Positions 37,941 through 47,500 of a stretch of 64,000 nucleotides of DNA are shown in pieces. The DNA is from Planctomicrobium sp051466335 (GTDB lineage: Bacteria; Planctomycetota; Planctomycetia; Planctomycetales; Planctomycetaceae). The position numbers were made by a program, and so were the translations under genes. The notes below the pieces were generated by a model. The model was not told where the DNA came from and made no database searches. It saw nothing but the letters and a program-made list of their open reading frames with translations. How positions within the stretch are numbered: position 1 is the first letter of the stretch; every line of letters begins with the position of its first letter. Where the stretch lies: NCBI RefSeq assembly GCF_051466335.1, contig NZ_CP195793.1, positions 2,108,001 to 2,172,000 of the forward strand. The letters are read 5' to 3'.

Positions 37941-38870
37941 TTAGAATCCAATGCCAGTCCCGTAAAGGATTGGAAGTAGAATCGGTCCCATGATCGCGAT
38001 GACACAGGCCAGCATGATGCACATGTTCGGTCCGGTCATTTTGATCTCGGCCTCTTTGGCCAACCGTTCTGCTAGCTGACTTTTCCTTAAATGAATCTGT
38101 TCAGACTGAATTCGCAGGGTGTTGACGATTGAGGTCCCGTGTTCCCTCCCTTTGATGATTGCAAAGACGAGTTCTTTAGCGTCTTCACTTTTCACACGGT
38201 TGACCATTGTTTCTAACGCCTCTTCGGGGCGCAGTCCGAGATTCGCCTGCTGATTCACCCGCCCGAACTCGTAACCAATTGGATGTTTTTTATTTTCATT
38301 CGCGACGACTTTCATTGAGTCGGTCAGTTCTGCTCCCGCTTCCATATTGAGTGTCAGCAAATCGATGGCGAATGGAAGTCGGTATTGAAACTGCTTCCTG
38401 TAGTGAGACACGCTGGAACTGAGGGACAGAATCGTCACGACATATGCGAGCAACCCGAAGACGCTGGAAATGACAAACGAGATGATGACTGGCAGGAATA
38501 TTGACAACAGCATAAACAGAACGAGAGTCGTGACTAACGCAATGGCGATTTGAGCTGCGAAGTACTCGCTCGGCGTCCACGGTTCTTCGGGTAGCGTCAA
38601 CGAGATTTCAGTGGAAATTGCTTCATTTCTTTCCGGGCTGGTAACGCGAGTGAAGGGCATGAAGTCGCGGATCGTGTTTCCGCAGTTGCGGTATACGGAC
38701 GACGCCTTTTTCAATGAATCCCGTCGTTTGACCTCCAGCCCCTCCAATCCCGCGCGAGAGGAGCGGTCAGGGGTAAATATTCGGATCGTTATCCATGCAA
38801 TGGTTCCCCACGCCAGACCTGTTGCCACCAATGCAGCGATCATCAGGAGATTGTCACTGGTCATTCCCAT
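37941..38870 (-). CDS. tadC: TadC-like pilus platform protein
   Basis: 309 aa from the ATG at 38870, preceded by GAGG at six bases. A T2SSF/GspF domain with membrane helices at about 13-33, 112-155 and 288-308 and the family block PFAIDLLTLNMEAGAELTDS. It forms the inner-membrane platform of a Tad/Flp pilus with TadB. Last gene of the leftward Tad cluster, 29 bases after TadB. Confidence 0.88.
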   Translation of the reverse strand: MGMTSDNLLMIAALVATGLAWGTIAWITIRIFTPDRSSRAGLEGLEVKRRDSLKKASSVYRNCGNTIRDFMPFTRVTSPERNEAISTEISLTLPEEPWTPSEYFAAQIAIALVTTLVLFMLLSIFLPVIISFVISSVFGLLAYVVTILSLSSSVSHYRKQFQYRLPFAIDLLTLNMEAGAELTDSMKVVANENKKHPIGYEFGRVNQQANLGLRPEEALETMVNRVKSEDAKELVFAIIKGREHGTSIVNTLRIQSEQIHLRKSQLAERLAKEAEIKMTGPNMCIMLACVIAIMGPILLPILYGTGIGF

Positions 38871-38899
38871 CGTATTCCTCCAGATTGACATGCTGCTCG

Positions 38900-39766
38900 C
38901 TAAAGCTTCATTGAAAGAATCGATCGACTCCAGGCGATTGAACCGGCGATCATGAGGATTGTCATGGTCATCAGAACTTGGCCGACAATTGTGGTGAACA
39001 TCAATTGTGTGCCGCTGGGGTGTAATACTCCCATGACTGCCAGGAACAGAAACGGGAACAGCGACAGAATCCAGACCACCTGGCGTGCTGCCGCTGTTTC
39101 AGAAAGCATGCGTCGTTCGAGTCGTTGAACCTCGTTGATATTGTTTGCGATCTTGTCCAGCATGACTGTTTCGTTTCCGCCGTGGTCGTAACAAGTGGCG
39201 ATTGAAATTGCAAAAATCGAAAACGTGTCCAGATTCAATCGGTCTTTCGCCGTCCCGATCGCACTTTGTAGTGGCATGCCGCCGCGGAAATCCCGGGAGA
39301 TTCGCGAAAACTCGGAACGAATCGGCTCTGGCAGTTCATTGACGATTTCTGCGATTGCTTGCGGGAGAGACATTCCGGCACGCGAAGCACTGGCCAGTCC
39401 TGTGCAGGCGGCGGCCAGCTGATTTCGGAGAAGCACTTTGTGCGTTTCGACGCGATTGCCAAGGTAAAGTCTGGGAATGATGAGGAACAATACGCCGACA
39501 ACTCCAGTGAGAATGTACATCTTGATGACGATGCCAATAGAGAGAACAACGATGGCGATGATGGCGACGATTCGAGATCCCAGAAATAGCCCGGGGAGTG
39601 TATAGCCAGAATCCTGAAGCGGTTTGACGAGACCGTACAAGTAGAGCAGGGTGACCTGGTCCCAGACGCGAAAGATTGGAGTGGTTCCGACCACAACAGC
39701 AATGAAGACCAGAACGCAGCTAATGATCGGCAGATATGGAATTAACTGGGGAGGAACGGAGATCAT
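38900..39766 (-). CDS. tadB: TadB-like pilus platform protein
   Basis: 288 aa, second GspF-type platform protein. Helices at about 8-28, 65-95 and 233-285; GspF motif AACTGLASASRAGMSLPQAI and FAISIATCYDHGGNE. Its start overlaps the TadA stop by four bases (ATGA), typical of coupled translation. Confidence 0.88.
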   Translation of the reverse strand: MISVPPQLIPYLPIISCVLVFIAVVVGTTPIFRVWDQVTLLYLYGLVKPLQDSGYTLPGLFLGSRIVAIIAIVVLSIGIVIKMYILTGVVGVLFLIIPRLYLGNRVETHKVLLRNQLAAACTGLASASRAGMSLPQAIAEIVNELPEPIRSEFSRISRDFRGGMPLQSAIGTAKDRLNLDTFSIFAISIATCYDHGGNETVMLDKIANNINEVQRLERRMLSETAAARQVVWILSLFPFLFLAVMGVLHPSGTQLMFTTIVGQVLMTMTILMIAGSIAWSRSILSMKL

Positions 39767-41715
39767 TTGGCCGCCTCCTGAATCGCTGTTTCAAACTCGA
39801 AGAACGTGTCCATGTTGATGAGATTTCGTTCAATGAGGTCTGTCATGAAGGACGGCAAATGCCCTGTCGGGTGAATGGCGTCATCCCCTTCTTCCATCAG
39901 GAATAAGTTTCGCAGTTGAATTCCCGTTCCGTTCTCTTTCATCCCGACGACTTCCGTAACTTGAGTGACGCAGCGACGTCCGTTGGAAAAGCGATGTAGC
40001 TGTACAATCAAATCGATCGCAGATGCAATTTGTCGATGAATTGACGAGATCGGTAAGTCTGCTGCCATCTGGACTAGGACTTCCAGTCGTAGAATGACGT
40101 CCTGTGAGGAATTTGCGTGAATGGTTGTCAGCGAACCGTCGTGGCCGGTGTTCATCGCTTGGAGCATGTCGAGTGCCTCTGCACCTCGACATTCCCCGAC
40201 GACGATTCGGTCTGGTCGCATGCGGAGAGAGTTTTTGACAAGATCCCGAATCGTGTAGGCGCCGACTCCCTCGACGTTCGCGTTCTTGGTCTCCAGACGA
40301 ACGCAATGGTCTTTACCGAGTCTCAGTTCTGCTGTGTCCTCAATCGTAACAATGCGCTCTTTTCGAGGAATGAAATCTCCCAGGCAATTCAGCAGAGTCG
40401 TCTTTCCGGTTCCGGTCCCACCGGCAACAAGAATGTTCCGCCGGTTAATCACAGCAGCTTCCAAAAATTCAGCGACGGTTCTTGTGACCGCCCCTTTCTC
40501 AATGAGATTCTCAATCGTCATTTTGGACAGAGGGAACTTTCGGATTGTTAAACTGGGGCCGCTGACTGCCAATGGCCGAATGATTGCGTTTACTCGGCTT
40601 CCATCTTCCAACCTCGCATCGACCAGTGGGTGCGAGCGGTCAATGCGCCGTCCAACCCGACCGACAATTCGGGAAATGATTGATTCGGAAACCTCGTCTG
40701 AAAAGAATCGCCGACCAGTCAATTCGAGAACGCCACGCCGCTCCACGTAAATCTGCTCGCAACTTACGACCATGATTTCGGAGATTGAGGGCATCCGGAG
40801 CAATTCTTCCAGCGGACCAAGGCCGAAGAGAACATCTTTGATCTGTTGTTTGATATATCTGAGAGCGAGATATTCCTGAAAATCGACGTCCGCTTGCTGG
40901 CAAACCCGTTGCCAGGAGGTCCAATAACCCGCGGTGAGTCGATCCACGAACTCGCTCACGTCGTTCGATTGGTTGCTGCGAAAATCCTTCAGGATGTGCT
41001 CGGCTAACTCGGTCAGATCATGTTCTCGTCCGGAATGGACAGTGAGCAGGTCCGACCAGATCGATTGCTCCACTAGAGCAGAATCTCCTTTTTGGCTGCT
41101 TGATTGGAGTAGCGAAGAAAGCAGGGCGTTGTAGACAGACTGACCGGCGAGATGGTTCAGCAGTTTCAATTGTCGCGCAGATTTGAGGTTGGAACGCGTC
41201 GCGATTGTCGCAATATCGACTTCCAGAACAGCCAGCAGTTCGAGGAGTCGATCTTCGTGCTCAGGCTTGAATTTTTTCTTCTTACGAGAGTCGAGGAGTT
41301 GATAAGTCTCTTCGAGGTGAGCGTCATCTTCTTCCAGAAGCGTTTTATGCACATTCCGGAGCAGCATCGAGGCATGCTCATCAAATTCCGAGTGAAGTGA
41401 CGACCCTTGTGTTCCGCTTCCGGTTGACTCGAGCGTGAGTTCGTACGGAAACAGATTGATCGGCGAAGCGGAACTGATCTCCCGTTTCTCGCCGGTTCGA
41501 ACCTTGATCTCGCCAACTTTTGCAGAATTTCCTCGTAAGACGACGAGTTGCCATCCAGATGAGGTTTGCTCAATCACCGCTGCGTGTTCCGCAACCGTCG
41601 GACTTTTGAGCACGATGTCATTGCTGGGATCACGTCCAATCCGAACGATCGATCCAGAGACGCTAAAGATCCCTTTGTCGTCATCCAGTACGAGATTGTT
41701 CCATCGAATTCGCAT
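39763..41715 (-). CDS. tadA: TadA/CpaF-type pilus ATPase with N-terminal FHA domain
   Basis: 650 aa. An FHA domain occupies about residues 1-100 (RIGRDPSNDIVLKSPTVAEH gives the phospho-Thr-binding Arg and Ser/Asn). A helical linker follows, then the secretion ATPase with Walker A GGTGTGKTT (about 435-443), Walker B/Asp box and the His box TTIHANSSQD. It powers assembly of the Tad pilus. The FHA fusion is unusual for TadA and suggests control by Ser/Thr phosphorylation or docking to a phosphoprotein. Followed by TadB with a four-base overlap. Confidence 0.9.
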   Translation of the reverse strand: MRIRWNNLVLDDDKGIFSVSGSIVRIGRDPSNDIVLKSPTVAEHAAVIEQTSSGWQLVVLRGNSAKVGEIKVRTGEKREISSASPINLFPYELTLESTGSGTQGSSLHSEFDEHASMLLRNVHKTLLEEDDAHLEETYQLLDSRKKKKFKPEHEDRLLELLAVLEVDIATIATRSNLKSARQLKLLNHLAGQSVYNALLSSLLQSSSQKGDSALVEQSIWSDLLTVHSGREHDLTELAEHILKDFRSNQSNDVSEFVDRLTAGYWTSWQRVCQQADVDFQEYLALRYIKQQIKDVLFGLGPLEELLRMPSISEIMVVSCEQIYVERRGVLELTGRRFFSDEVSESIISRIVGRVGRRIDRSHPLVDARLEDGSRVNAIIRPLAVSGPSLTIRKFPLSKMTIENLIEKGAVTRTVAEFLEAAVINRRNILVAGGTGTGKTTLLNCLGDFIPRKERIVTIEDTAELRLGKDHCVRLETKNANVEGVGAYTIRDLVKNSLRMRPDRIVVGECRGAEALDMLQAMNTGHDGSLTTIHANSSQDVILRLEVLVQMAADLPISSIHRQIASAIDLIVQLHRFSNGRRCVTQVTEVVGMKENGTGIQLRNLFLMEEGDDAIHPTGHLPSFMTDLIERNLINMDTFFEFETAIQEAAK

Positions 41716-41761
41716 GCTCAGTTACTCAACAGAAATCGATCGGAGATCGTGGACAGAATCG

Positions 41762-42508
41762 TTATTGGGGCAATGAGGCGGTCAGAAATTGTTTCTTTCC
41801 ATAAGGGGCAACGAACACAATTTTCGCGCCGATCCGAAGAAATGGAGGAGCATTCGGGATCCCATCGATCTCCACGTAGATCAGTCGGTCAGCACCATCC
41901 AGCGGGGTCTTGGTGGTTTCCGTTCCTTCCGCTTCACTCGTCTGCAGGTCGATGGATTCGATCGCCAAAAGTTTTAGGAGCTTCTTTTCTGTTTCGGATT
42001 CCCCATGCGAGTATTCCCCTCGCATTGCTGCCAGATAGCGAAGCAACAGTTCCTTTTCCCTGTTGTTTTCGTTCGAGACAGCGAGAGTGATCACATTGCC
42101 AGTGGTGGAGTATTCCTGACCAATGAGCTTTTCCATTCCTTTGGTCGGGGAACTGCCGATGCCGACGAGAGTGAATGGACCGATGTAGTCCCATTGTGTT
42201 TGCTCTGCCTCATCGATGATGTCCCGTTGAAAGAGAAGGTCGCCTTGCTGATATTCGCGAGTCGCAGTCCGGTTCCAGAAGTTGTAACGCTGTTCCCAGG
42301 GGACAAGCGATTTGTTGTTCAGCTCTGGATCTCCCCGCACAGGAAGTTCCTCAAGGTCATCCCGGGTGATCTTCTGACCGATTGCGATCTTGTTTTTGAC
42401 TGCTGCATACGTTGGATACGCACTCTCTCGACTGAGCCACATCCAGTTCAGCACGACCGCAACCGCACCGATACAAGCAGCTACGAGCAATTGGAGAAGT
42501 GTTTTCAT
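41762..42508 (-). CDS. CpaB/RcpC-like pilus assembly protein
   Basis: 248 aa. One N-terminal membrane helix (about 7-26) is followed by a SAF-like region (KNKIAIGQKITRDDLEELPV, about 38-57) as in CpaB/RcpC, which acts in the periplasm with the secretin. The rest has a repeated LLRYLAAMRGE-type helix and a beta-rich end. Position between the FHA-TadA gene and the pseudopilin-like genes supports the call. No Shine-Dalgarno is visible. Confidence 0.7.
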   Translation of the reverse strand: MKTLLQLLVAACIGAVAVVLNWMWLSRESAYPTYAAVKNKIAIGQKITRDDLEELPVRGDPELNNKSLVPWEQRYNFWNRTATREYQQGDLLFQRDIIDEAEQTQWDYIGPFTLVGIGSSPTKGMEKLIGQEYSTTGNVITLAVSNENNREKELLLRYLAAMRGEYSHGESETEKKLLKLLAIESIDLQTSEAEGTETTKTPLDGADRLIYVEIDGIPNAPPFLRIGAKIVFVAPYGKKQFLTASLPQ

Positions 42509-42513
42509 GGCGA

Positions 42514-43428
42514 TTACTTGTTATCTGTCGACATCTGAATGGGACACTGGAGGAGCAACAAATCGTGCTTTCCAGCCGTAGTTCTCAAAACGCACGCCAG
42601 TATCATGCTGTTGTTCAACGTGCAAAGGTAACTTGAAGTACCAAACCGGACATCCTGTTGTTGCTCAATCACCCATCCTGCGTTTTTCCACCTCAAAACG
42701 CTCTGTTCGATCGATTCCGGGACTTCCAGAATCTGTAATGCCGGTTCTCCATCGATCGTGTTTCGAGAGCAGGTTTCCTGAGCGGAGTCCGTCACAGGGA
42801 GAAGGAATCTCTGCTGAGACAGACGGATTTGTGTGGGGATTCCGACTTCAAAAACCTGATACATTCCGCTCGCTGCGGGTGTGGGAACAGCAGCCATCGC
42901 GTATTCGAGAACTTCCTGATCGTCTATTTTTTTTGTAATCAGTCCGAACTTTCCCTCTCCACTCGTGTGCTCGTAGAGATAACGATTCTCACCAAGTTCA
43001 TGAGCAGGAGAGAGATACTTGATCGCTTCCGTCAACTTCGAGATGTCCGCGGAATCGAACCGCTGAGGTGGAGGATTCGATTTTCGCTTCTCGAGCGTTT
43101 CGATGACACGGGCTGTCGAATCGATTCGCATTGCTAATGCCCATTCACAGTCTTTCACTCGCCAGAAGCCTGCTTCGTGTGTCGAGAGATCACGCTGCAA
43201 AAGAGGGATGTCTAAAGTGGATTGAGACGTCGAAGAGGATCTTTTCACTGGAGTGAAGAGTTCGTGAAGTGTCGTGAACGTCTTCCAGCCGAAGATGATC
43301 ACGATGACGATGACAATTGTCGAAATCAAACTTTCCAGTTTTGACCAAAGCGGTTTCGCCCGAACCGACGGAATTGGAGATGATTCAGGTGTTGTGTGAG
43401 AAGCAGCCACTGATCTTGCCTTGGTCAA
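42514..43428 (-). CDS. Tad-cluster membrane-anchored protein, function unknown
   Basis: 304 aa. A cytosolic N-terminus (about 1-32) is followed by one membrane helix (about 33-50, IVIVIVIIFGWKTF) and a periplasmic domain of mixed secondary structure. Two Cys near residues 219 and 273 may form a disulfide. Start overlaps the upstream stop by four bases. No family recognised; position implies a role in pilus assembly. Confidence 0.7.
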   Translation of the reverse strand: MTKARSVAASHTTPESSPIPSVRAKPLWSKLESLISTIVIVIVIIFGWKTFTTLHELFTPVKRSSSTSQSTLDIPLLQRDLSTHEAGFWRVKDCEWALAMRIDSTARVIETLEKRKSNPPPQRFDSADISKLTEAIKYLSPAHELGENRYLYEHTSGEGKFGLITKKIDDQEVLEYAMAAVPTPAASGMYQVFEVGIPTQIRLSQQRFLLPVTDSAQETCSRNTIDGEPALQILEVPESIEQSVLRWKNAGWVIEQQQDVRFGTSSYLCTLNNSMILACVLRTTAGKHDLLLLQCPIQMSTDNK

Positions 43429-44339
43429 TTGTTCAATGCTCTTCCAAGCCGCTCGCTAAGATCTTCCAGATCACGATTACGCTGCTCGAGCTGCTTCACT
43501 TTATCTTCCGCTTTCTCCTTTTCTTCATCCAACACTTCTGATTCCTTTTCGAGATCTTCTTTTTGTTCATCAGTGAGGGTTTCATCTTTTAGCTTCTCAG
43601 CGATTTCATCCTGCATCTTGATGATGTCCTCAATACGCGTTTTCTCGTCTGCGATCGTCGTCAGATTCTGCTCGATGAGGTCCTTTGTCTGCTGAATCTT
43701 TTCTTCAACTTCTTTTTTGGCCTCCTCCAGTTTCTGCTTTCCTTCTTCGATCGCGCTTTCTGCCTGCTGCTTGAACTGATCGACGAGACCTTCAATGCCT
43801 GTCCCGGACGACAGTATAGAATTGACCGTAGAACGCAGGAGATTTCCGAAATCGCCGATTTTCCCAAGCATGTCAGTTAATGAACCGAGATTATTCACTC
43901 CAGCGAAGCCGGCGAGCTTTACGGAGGGTTCAAGATTCCAGTGATTGTTGAATTCCTTGAACCGTTTTGAAGGACCCGGTGCAGGATCATTGGTCCTCGC
44001 ATGCCACGCATCACCGAAGATGATGTGACTTGACCGCGGCTTGGCGTATTCACGTAAGAATGGAACCGACTGGACCGTGTGGCTGCGATTTTTACGAATC
44101 GGTGTCGGGGGCTTCTGGAAATTGAACTCCGCATCGTTGGCTTCCTGATATCTGGCACGCCAGGCATCATTCCTCACTGTGGCGACAAGCAACGCCTGGT
44201 TTGACCAGAAGGTCCCCAGGAAAATGATGAACATGAGGAGCGGAACCAACACGGTTAAACACATCACCATCTCGAGCGGGACAATTCCCGTACGAGTCTG
44301 CTTTCCAGATTCCTGTGGTGTTTGTTGGTGAGTGCGCAT
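43425..44339 (-). CDS. TadE-like minor pilin with coiled-coil tail
   Basis: 304 aa. GIVPLEMVMCLTVLVPLLMF (about 18-37) is a TadE-like pilin start: Gly/Glu pair followed by a hydrophobic helix. The C-terminal 120 residues are a Glu/Lys-rich coiled coil (about 180-300), which ordinary TadE proteins lack. Likely processed by the prepilin peptidase in this cluster. Confidence 0.75.
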   Translation of the reverse strand: MRTHQQTPQESGKQTRTGIVPLEMVMCLTVLVPLLMFIIFLGTFWSNQALLVATVRNDAWRARYQEANDAEFNFQKPPTPIRKNRSHTVQSVPFLREYAKPRSSHIIFGDAWHARTNDPAPGPSKRFKEFNNHWNLEPSVKLAGFAGVNNLGSLTDMLGKIGDFGNLLRSTVNSILSSGTGIEGLVDQFKQQAESAIEEGKQKLEEAKKEVEEKIQQTKDLIEQNLTTIADEKTRIEDIIKMQDEIAEKLKDETLTDEQKEDLEKESEVLDEEKEKAEDKVKQLEQRNRDLEDLSERLGRALNN

Positions 44340-44340
44340 G

Positions 44341-46482
44341 CTAATGGTTAAGAAGTTCTCGGTGCTTCAGTGCTTTCTTCAAGATCGATTTGCTGTTCCC
44401 CGGAAGAGTTGATGACGAGTCCTGTAGTCCCTGATTCAGATGATTCAGCAGCCGTCCTTCGGGAGTTAACGGGATCAGCTTGGCTTGCCAGTTGATCGTG
44501 ACTTGCGCCTGGGAGTCAGTTTGTTGAGAACCTGTAAACAGGCTTGTGAAATCGACATCGCGTTTTGCGACAGGATGGTCTCCCCATTCCAACGCTTTGA
44601 CGGGAGGAGTCCAATTGAGAGTATTCCAGCCAGAATTGACCTGAGTTTGCGTGAGCTGAGGGCCCCCTGTGACTTGGCGGCCGTTTGCGTTGTAGAACAT
44701 GCTTCCAGAAATGGTGACATTCCCGGTCTTGTGCGGATTTTTGTACATCGACTGAATCAGCAGCGGAGACTGAAATTTGCTTGTCGCTGTGGCACTCAGC
44801 GAAAACAGTAGTTCGCCTTGCGACCTGTCTTGGGTCCATGTTTCAAACCCTCGCTCCTGAGGGCTGCTGTTCTCCATCACGTAGACGTATGCTTTTTCGG
44901 CATCGTCGTCGCCCGTGCGGATGAGATGAACGTTCGCCAGTAGATACCGATTCGAGTAATGAACATAGAGATGACCGGCCGCAGAGAGCTTGAATATCTG
45001 GTCCAGAAAGTTGTAGATCGGACCACGGAAACTGTTGACGTACGGATAGGACGCGCGAGTGAATTGGGAGACACGGGTCTGTTCAATGTCAGTTTCCGGC
45101 ATCGCGTACTTTGAGTTGGGATCGCGACTCGGGTTCGAGGCATAATCTCCTGGGTACTCCGGAAGGTTTGTATCGACCTTTGTTTTGCCTATCGCCGAGT
45201 TGAGTTCATCATTAATTTTTCCGAGAAAGCTGTCATCCAGTCCGACGACAGAGAGGATTCCGGAAACAGCGTCGAGCAACCCTCCAACGACATCTAATCC
45301 GACGTTGATGGGGCTCGTGACCGCTTCGAAAATCTTGATCATTCCGACCAAGAGTGGGTCTTTTTCAAACTCCTCGCTCCAGAGGCTCGGCGGAATTTTC
45401 TTGTTGACTTCGTTCTTGGGGGGCGTTTCCGGTTCGACCGGAAGACGCAACTTTTTCACGTCCGGAAAAACATGCAACTCGACGTTCTGGCCTTTGTAGA
45501 ATTCCTTGAGGTTGTTCAGAGACCTGTCGACGGCTCTGTTTAATGGAGCTGATTGAAGCAAGTTCGCCGAGAGTTTTTTCCCACCCGGAGATCGTCCTGC
45601 GACTGAGTCTGCGTAGAGGGTGAGTGCAGGGACCAAGGTTTCCCTCATGACGGTTCGGACTTTCGTCAGCGGAATCACTGCCACTTCGAGTCCTTCAAGC
45701 ATCTTCCATTCGATCAACACCCGCGGCAGGATCGTCGCGCTGATATAAGTGTGTACTGAAAGGCAGGCTGTCTCGATTGCGGGGCCAATGCCAAATGGAA
45801 TCCAGAACGTGGCCACGGTGATCACATGGGCTGCTTGCTTCATTTTGAAAGCGAGTATGGTGATGCTGCGGAGCGTCAGCTGAGCATCGTAGAGTGTTGC
45901 CGCTGCCGTGTGCTTTCCATCATCTGAACGACTGTCAGGCAAGACGGCATCTGAGACCTCTTTCACCAACCGTTCGTCGATGCTGTGAATAGAACTCGAA
46001 AAATTCCCGTCGTTTGCGCTTACCGATGCGGGAGTCCCTTCAAGCTGGATCAATGTGCGAATCTCATTGCACTTTGCCTGGCTTTCGCTGATGACAGGTG
46101 ATGTGTCACCCGTTTCCAGCAATTTTCCGCCGAACGCATCGATGATTGTCATCATGGCGGTCGCTTCACCGAGCAGGTGGTTCGTGGTGGTGATGGCATT
46201 CATTCCACGGGCCATCCAGAGAGCCGAGGTGTAGCTCGCAGCATCCGCGGCATTTTGGAGTTCCATCTTCCGTTTGATCGCGACTCCGATGTTGCAGACA
46301 AAGCCAATCAGCAGCAGCATGAACATGATGGTGATCAATGTCACCAAGGTGAGTTTGCCTTCTTCGCTGACGATCACTGTTCGAGATAGGGAGGGGGCTG
46401 CTTCGTGGGGGGCTGGGCTCGCCGAGTGGCTTGCGTCCTCTCCTGTCAGAATTGAACGAAGATAGTGGTGATGTGAAGTCAC
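44341..46482 (-). CDS. TadG-like pilus protein
   Basis: 713 aa. EGKLTLVTLITIMFMLLLIG (about 37-56) is the hydrophobic pilin-like segment, followed by RKMELQNAADAASYTSALW, the block that marks TadG/Flp-assembly proteins. A very large extracytoplasmic region follows, without the von Willebrand A domain usual in TadG. It starts one base after the upstream stop. Confidence 0.8.
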   Translation of the reverse strand: MTSHHHYLRSILTGEDASHSASPAPHEAAPSLSRTVIVSEEGKLTLVTLITIMFMLLLIGFVCNIGVAIKRKMELQNAADAASYTSALWMARGMNAITTTNHLLGEATAMMTIIDAFGGKLLETGDTSPVISESQAKCNEIRTLIQLEGTPASVSANDGNFSSSIHSIDERLVKEVSDAVLPDSRSDDGKHTAAATLYDAQLTLRSITILAFKMKQAAHVITVATFWIPFGIGPAIETACLSVHTYISATILPRVLIEWKMLEGLEVAVIPLTKVRTVMRETLVPALTLYADSVAGRSPGGKKLSANLLQSAPLNRAVDRSLNNLKEFYKGQNVELHVFPDVKKLRLPVEPETPPKNEVNKKIPPSLWSEEFEKDPLLVGMIKIFEAVTSPINVGLDVVGGLLDAVSGILSVVGLDDSFLGKINDELNSAIGKTKVDTNLPEYPGDYASNPSRDPNSKYAMPETDIEQTRVSQFTRASYPYVNSFRGPIYNFLDQIFKLSAAGHLYVHYSNRYLLANVHLIRTGDDDAEKAYVYVMENSSPQERGFETWTQDRSQGELLFSLSATATSKFQSPLLIQSMYKNPHKTGNVTISGSMFYNANGRQVTGGPQLTQTQVNSGWNTLNWTPPVKALEWGDHPVAKRDVDFTSLFTGSQQTDSQAQVTINWQAKLIPLTPEGRLLNHLNQGLQDSSSTLPGNSKSILKKALKHRELLNH

Positions 46483-47220
46483 TTATGGTCCTAAAAAAGC
46501 GATGCCTAAGCGTCCAGACGCATTTTGCAGGCCTTCGTTTTGCAGCGAAACCTCGCTGACAATCGGGCGGGTGTAATAGCCATCGCCTCCCTGAGATCCG
46601 AGAATGTTGCCGACAATGGGAACATGAAAGCGATACCGGTATTCCACTTTGCAGCGGATGTCGTCAAGGAAATCCGTCGGTGAGGAGAGAGTGACCGAGA
46701 GGGAATCGGTCGAATCCTTCATCTTGGCGAAAAGGAATCTTGAGGAAGCGGGTTTGGTGGAGAAGTCGTTGTGAGCTCTTGTGTAGGCTCGGTGCCATCC
46801 ACTCGCCTGCGCAGCATTGATGGTCCGGTGGACCCTCCGCGTTCCATTTGCGAATGGGACAAAAGCTTGTTGAGCCGCTTCTCGAGCCCGTTGCAGCGTC
46901 TGCATATTTCCGTCTTCAACACCGTTCCAGACGATTGCCGTTCTTGCTCCAGCATATGCCGAGTAAACGCTTCCTGCCTTAGCAACCATGAGCAACGTGC
47001 ATTCTGTCGTGAATCCAACGAAGACAATGTAAAACGGCAGCGTCATGACCCATCCGAGAGAGTATGACGCCCCCGATTCGTCACTGGCAGTCATTGACAC
47101 GCGACGGAGAGAAAACCCACGGCAGATCTGAACTGTCATCCAGCCGCTGATGACCAGACTCACTAGCCAGAAAAACACAATCCATTCAATGGAACTCAGC
47201 CAAATCCAGAAAAAACTCAC
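46483..47220 (-). CDS. TadE/F-like pilus protein
   Basis: 245 aa. Two hydrophobic segments: residues about 5-31 (WIWLSSIEWIVFFWLVSLVI) and about 54-82 (LGWVMTLPFYIVFVGFTTEC). The second is followed by AYAGARTAIVW, the pattern seen after TadE-type pilin helices. Its stop abuts the start of the TadG-like gene. The double helix start is unusual. Confidence 0.65.
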   Translation of the reverse strand: MSFFWIWLSSIEWIVFFWLVSLVISGWMTVQICRGFSLRRVSMTASDESGASYSLGWVMTLPFYIVFVGFTTECTLLMVAKAGSVYSAYAGARTAIVWNGVEDGNMQTLQRAREAAQQAFVPFANGTRRVHRTINAAQASGWHRAYTRAHNDFSTKPASSRFLFAKMKDSTDSLSVTLSSPTDFLDDIRCKVEYRYRFHVPIVGNILGSQGGDGYYTRPIVSEVSLQNEGLQNASGRLGIAFLGP

Positions 47221-47265
47221 TTTGAAGGCCCTTCGTGGAGTGATGAGATCGGCACCTTTTCTTAC

Positions 47266-47466
47266 TTACAAATAGGGCCATCCCAAGCTGCAGATCATCA
47301 GTGAATGCATATAGGAAAAACCGCGGACTGCCAGTCCAAGGAGAGCGACCGCGAGCGGGAACATCACCCCCAATGTCATGACTGCCTCAAACTCCACCAT
47401 GCCGCTTCGCGGATTCGATGTGGAGGTATTCCGTGAGTGAGTGCGATTTTTCTGATGTTTTCTCAC
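47266..47466 (-). CDS. short TadE-like pilin
   Basis: 66 aa from a GTG at 47466 with AGGGGG eight bases upstream; a longer frame from 47643 overlaps the peptidase gene. SGMVEFEAVMTLGVMFPLAVA is the TadE signature (Gly, Glu+5, hydrophobic helix). Short because it lacks the usual globular part. Confidence 0.7.
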   Translation of the reverse strand: MRKHQKNRTHSRNTSTSNPRSGMVEFEAVMTLGVMFPLAVALLGLAVRGFSYMHSLMICSLGWPYL

Positions 47467-47500
47467 GTCAATCGCCCCCTGTATGTTTCGTGATAGTTGT

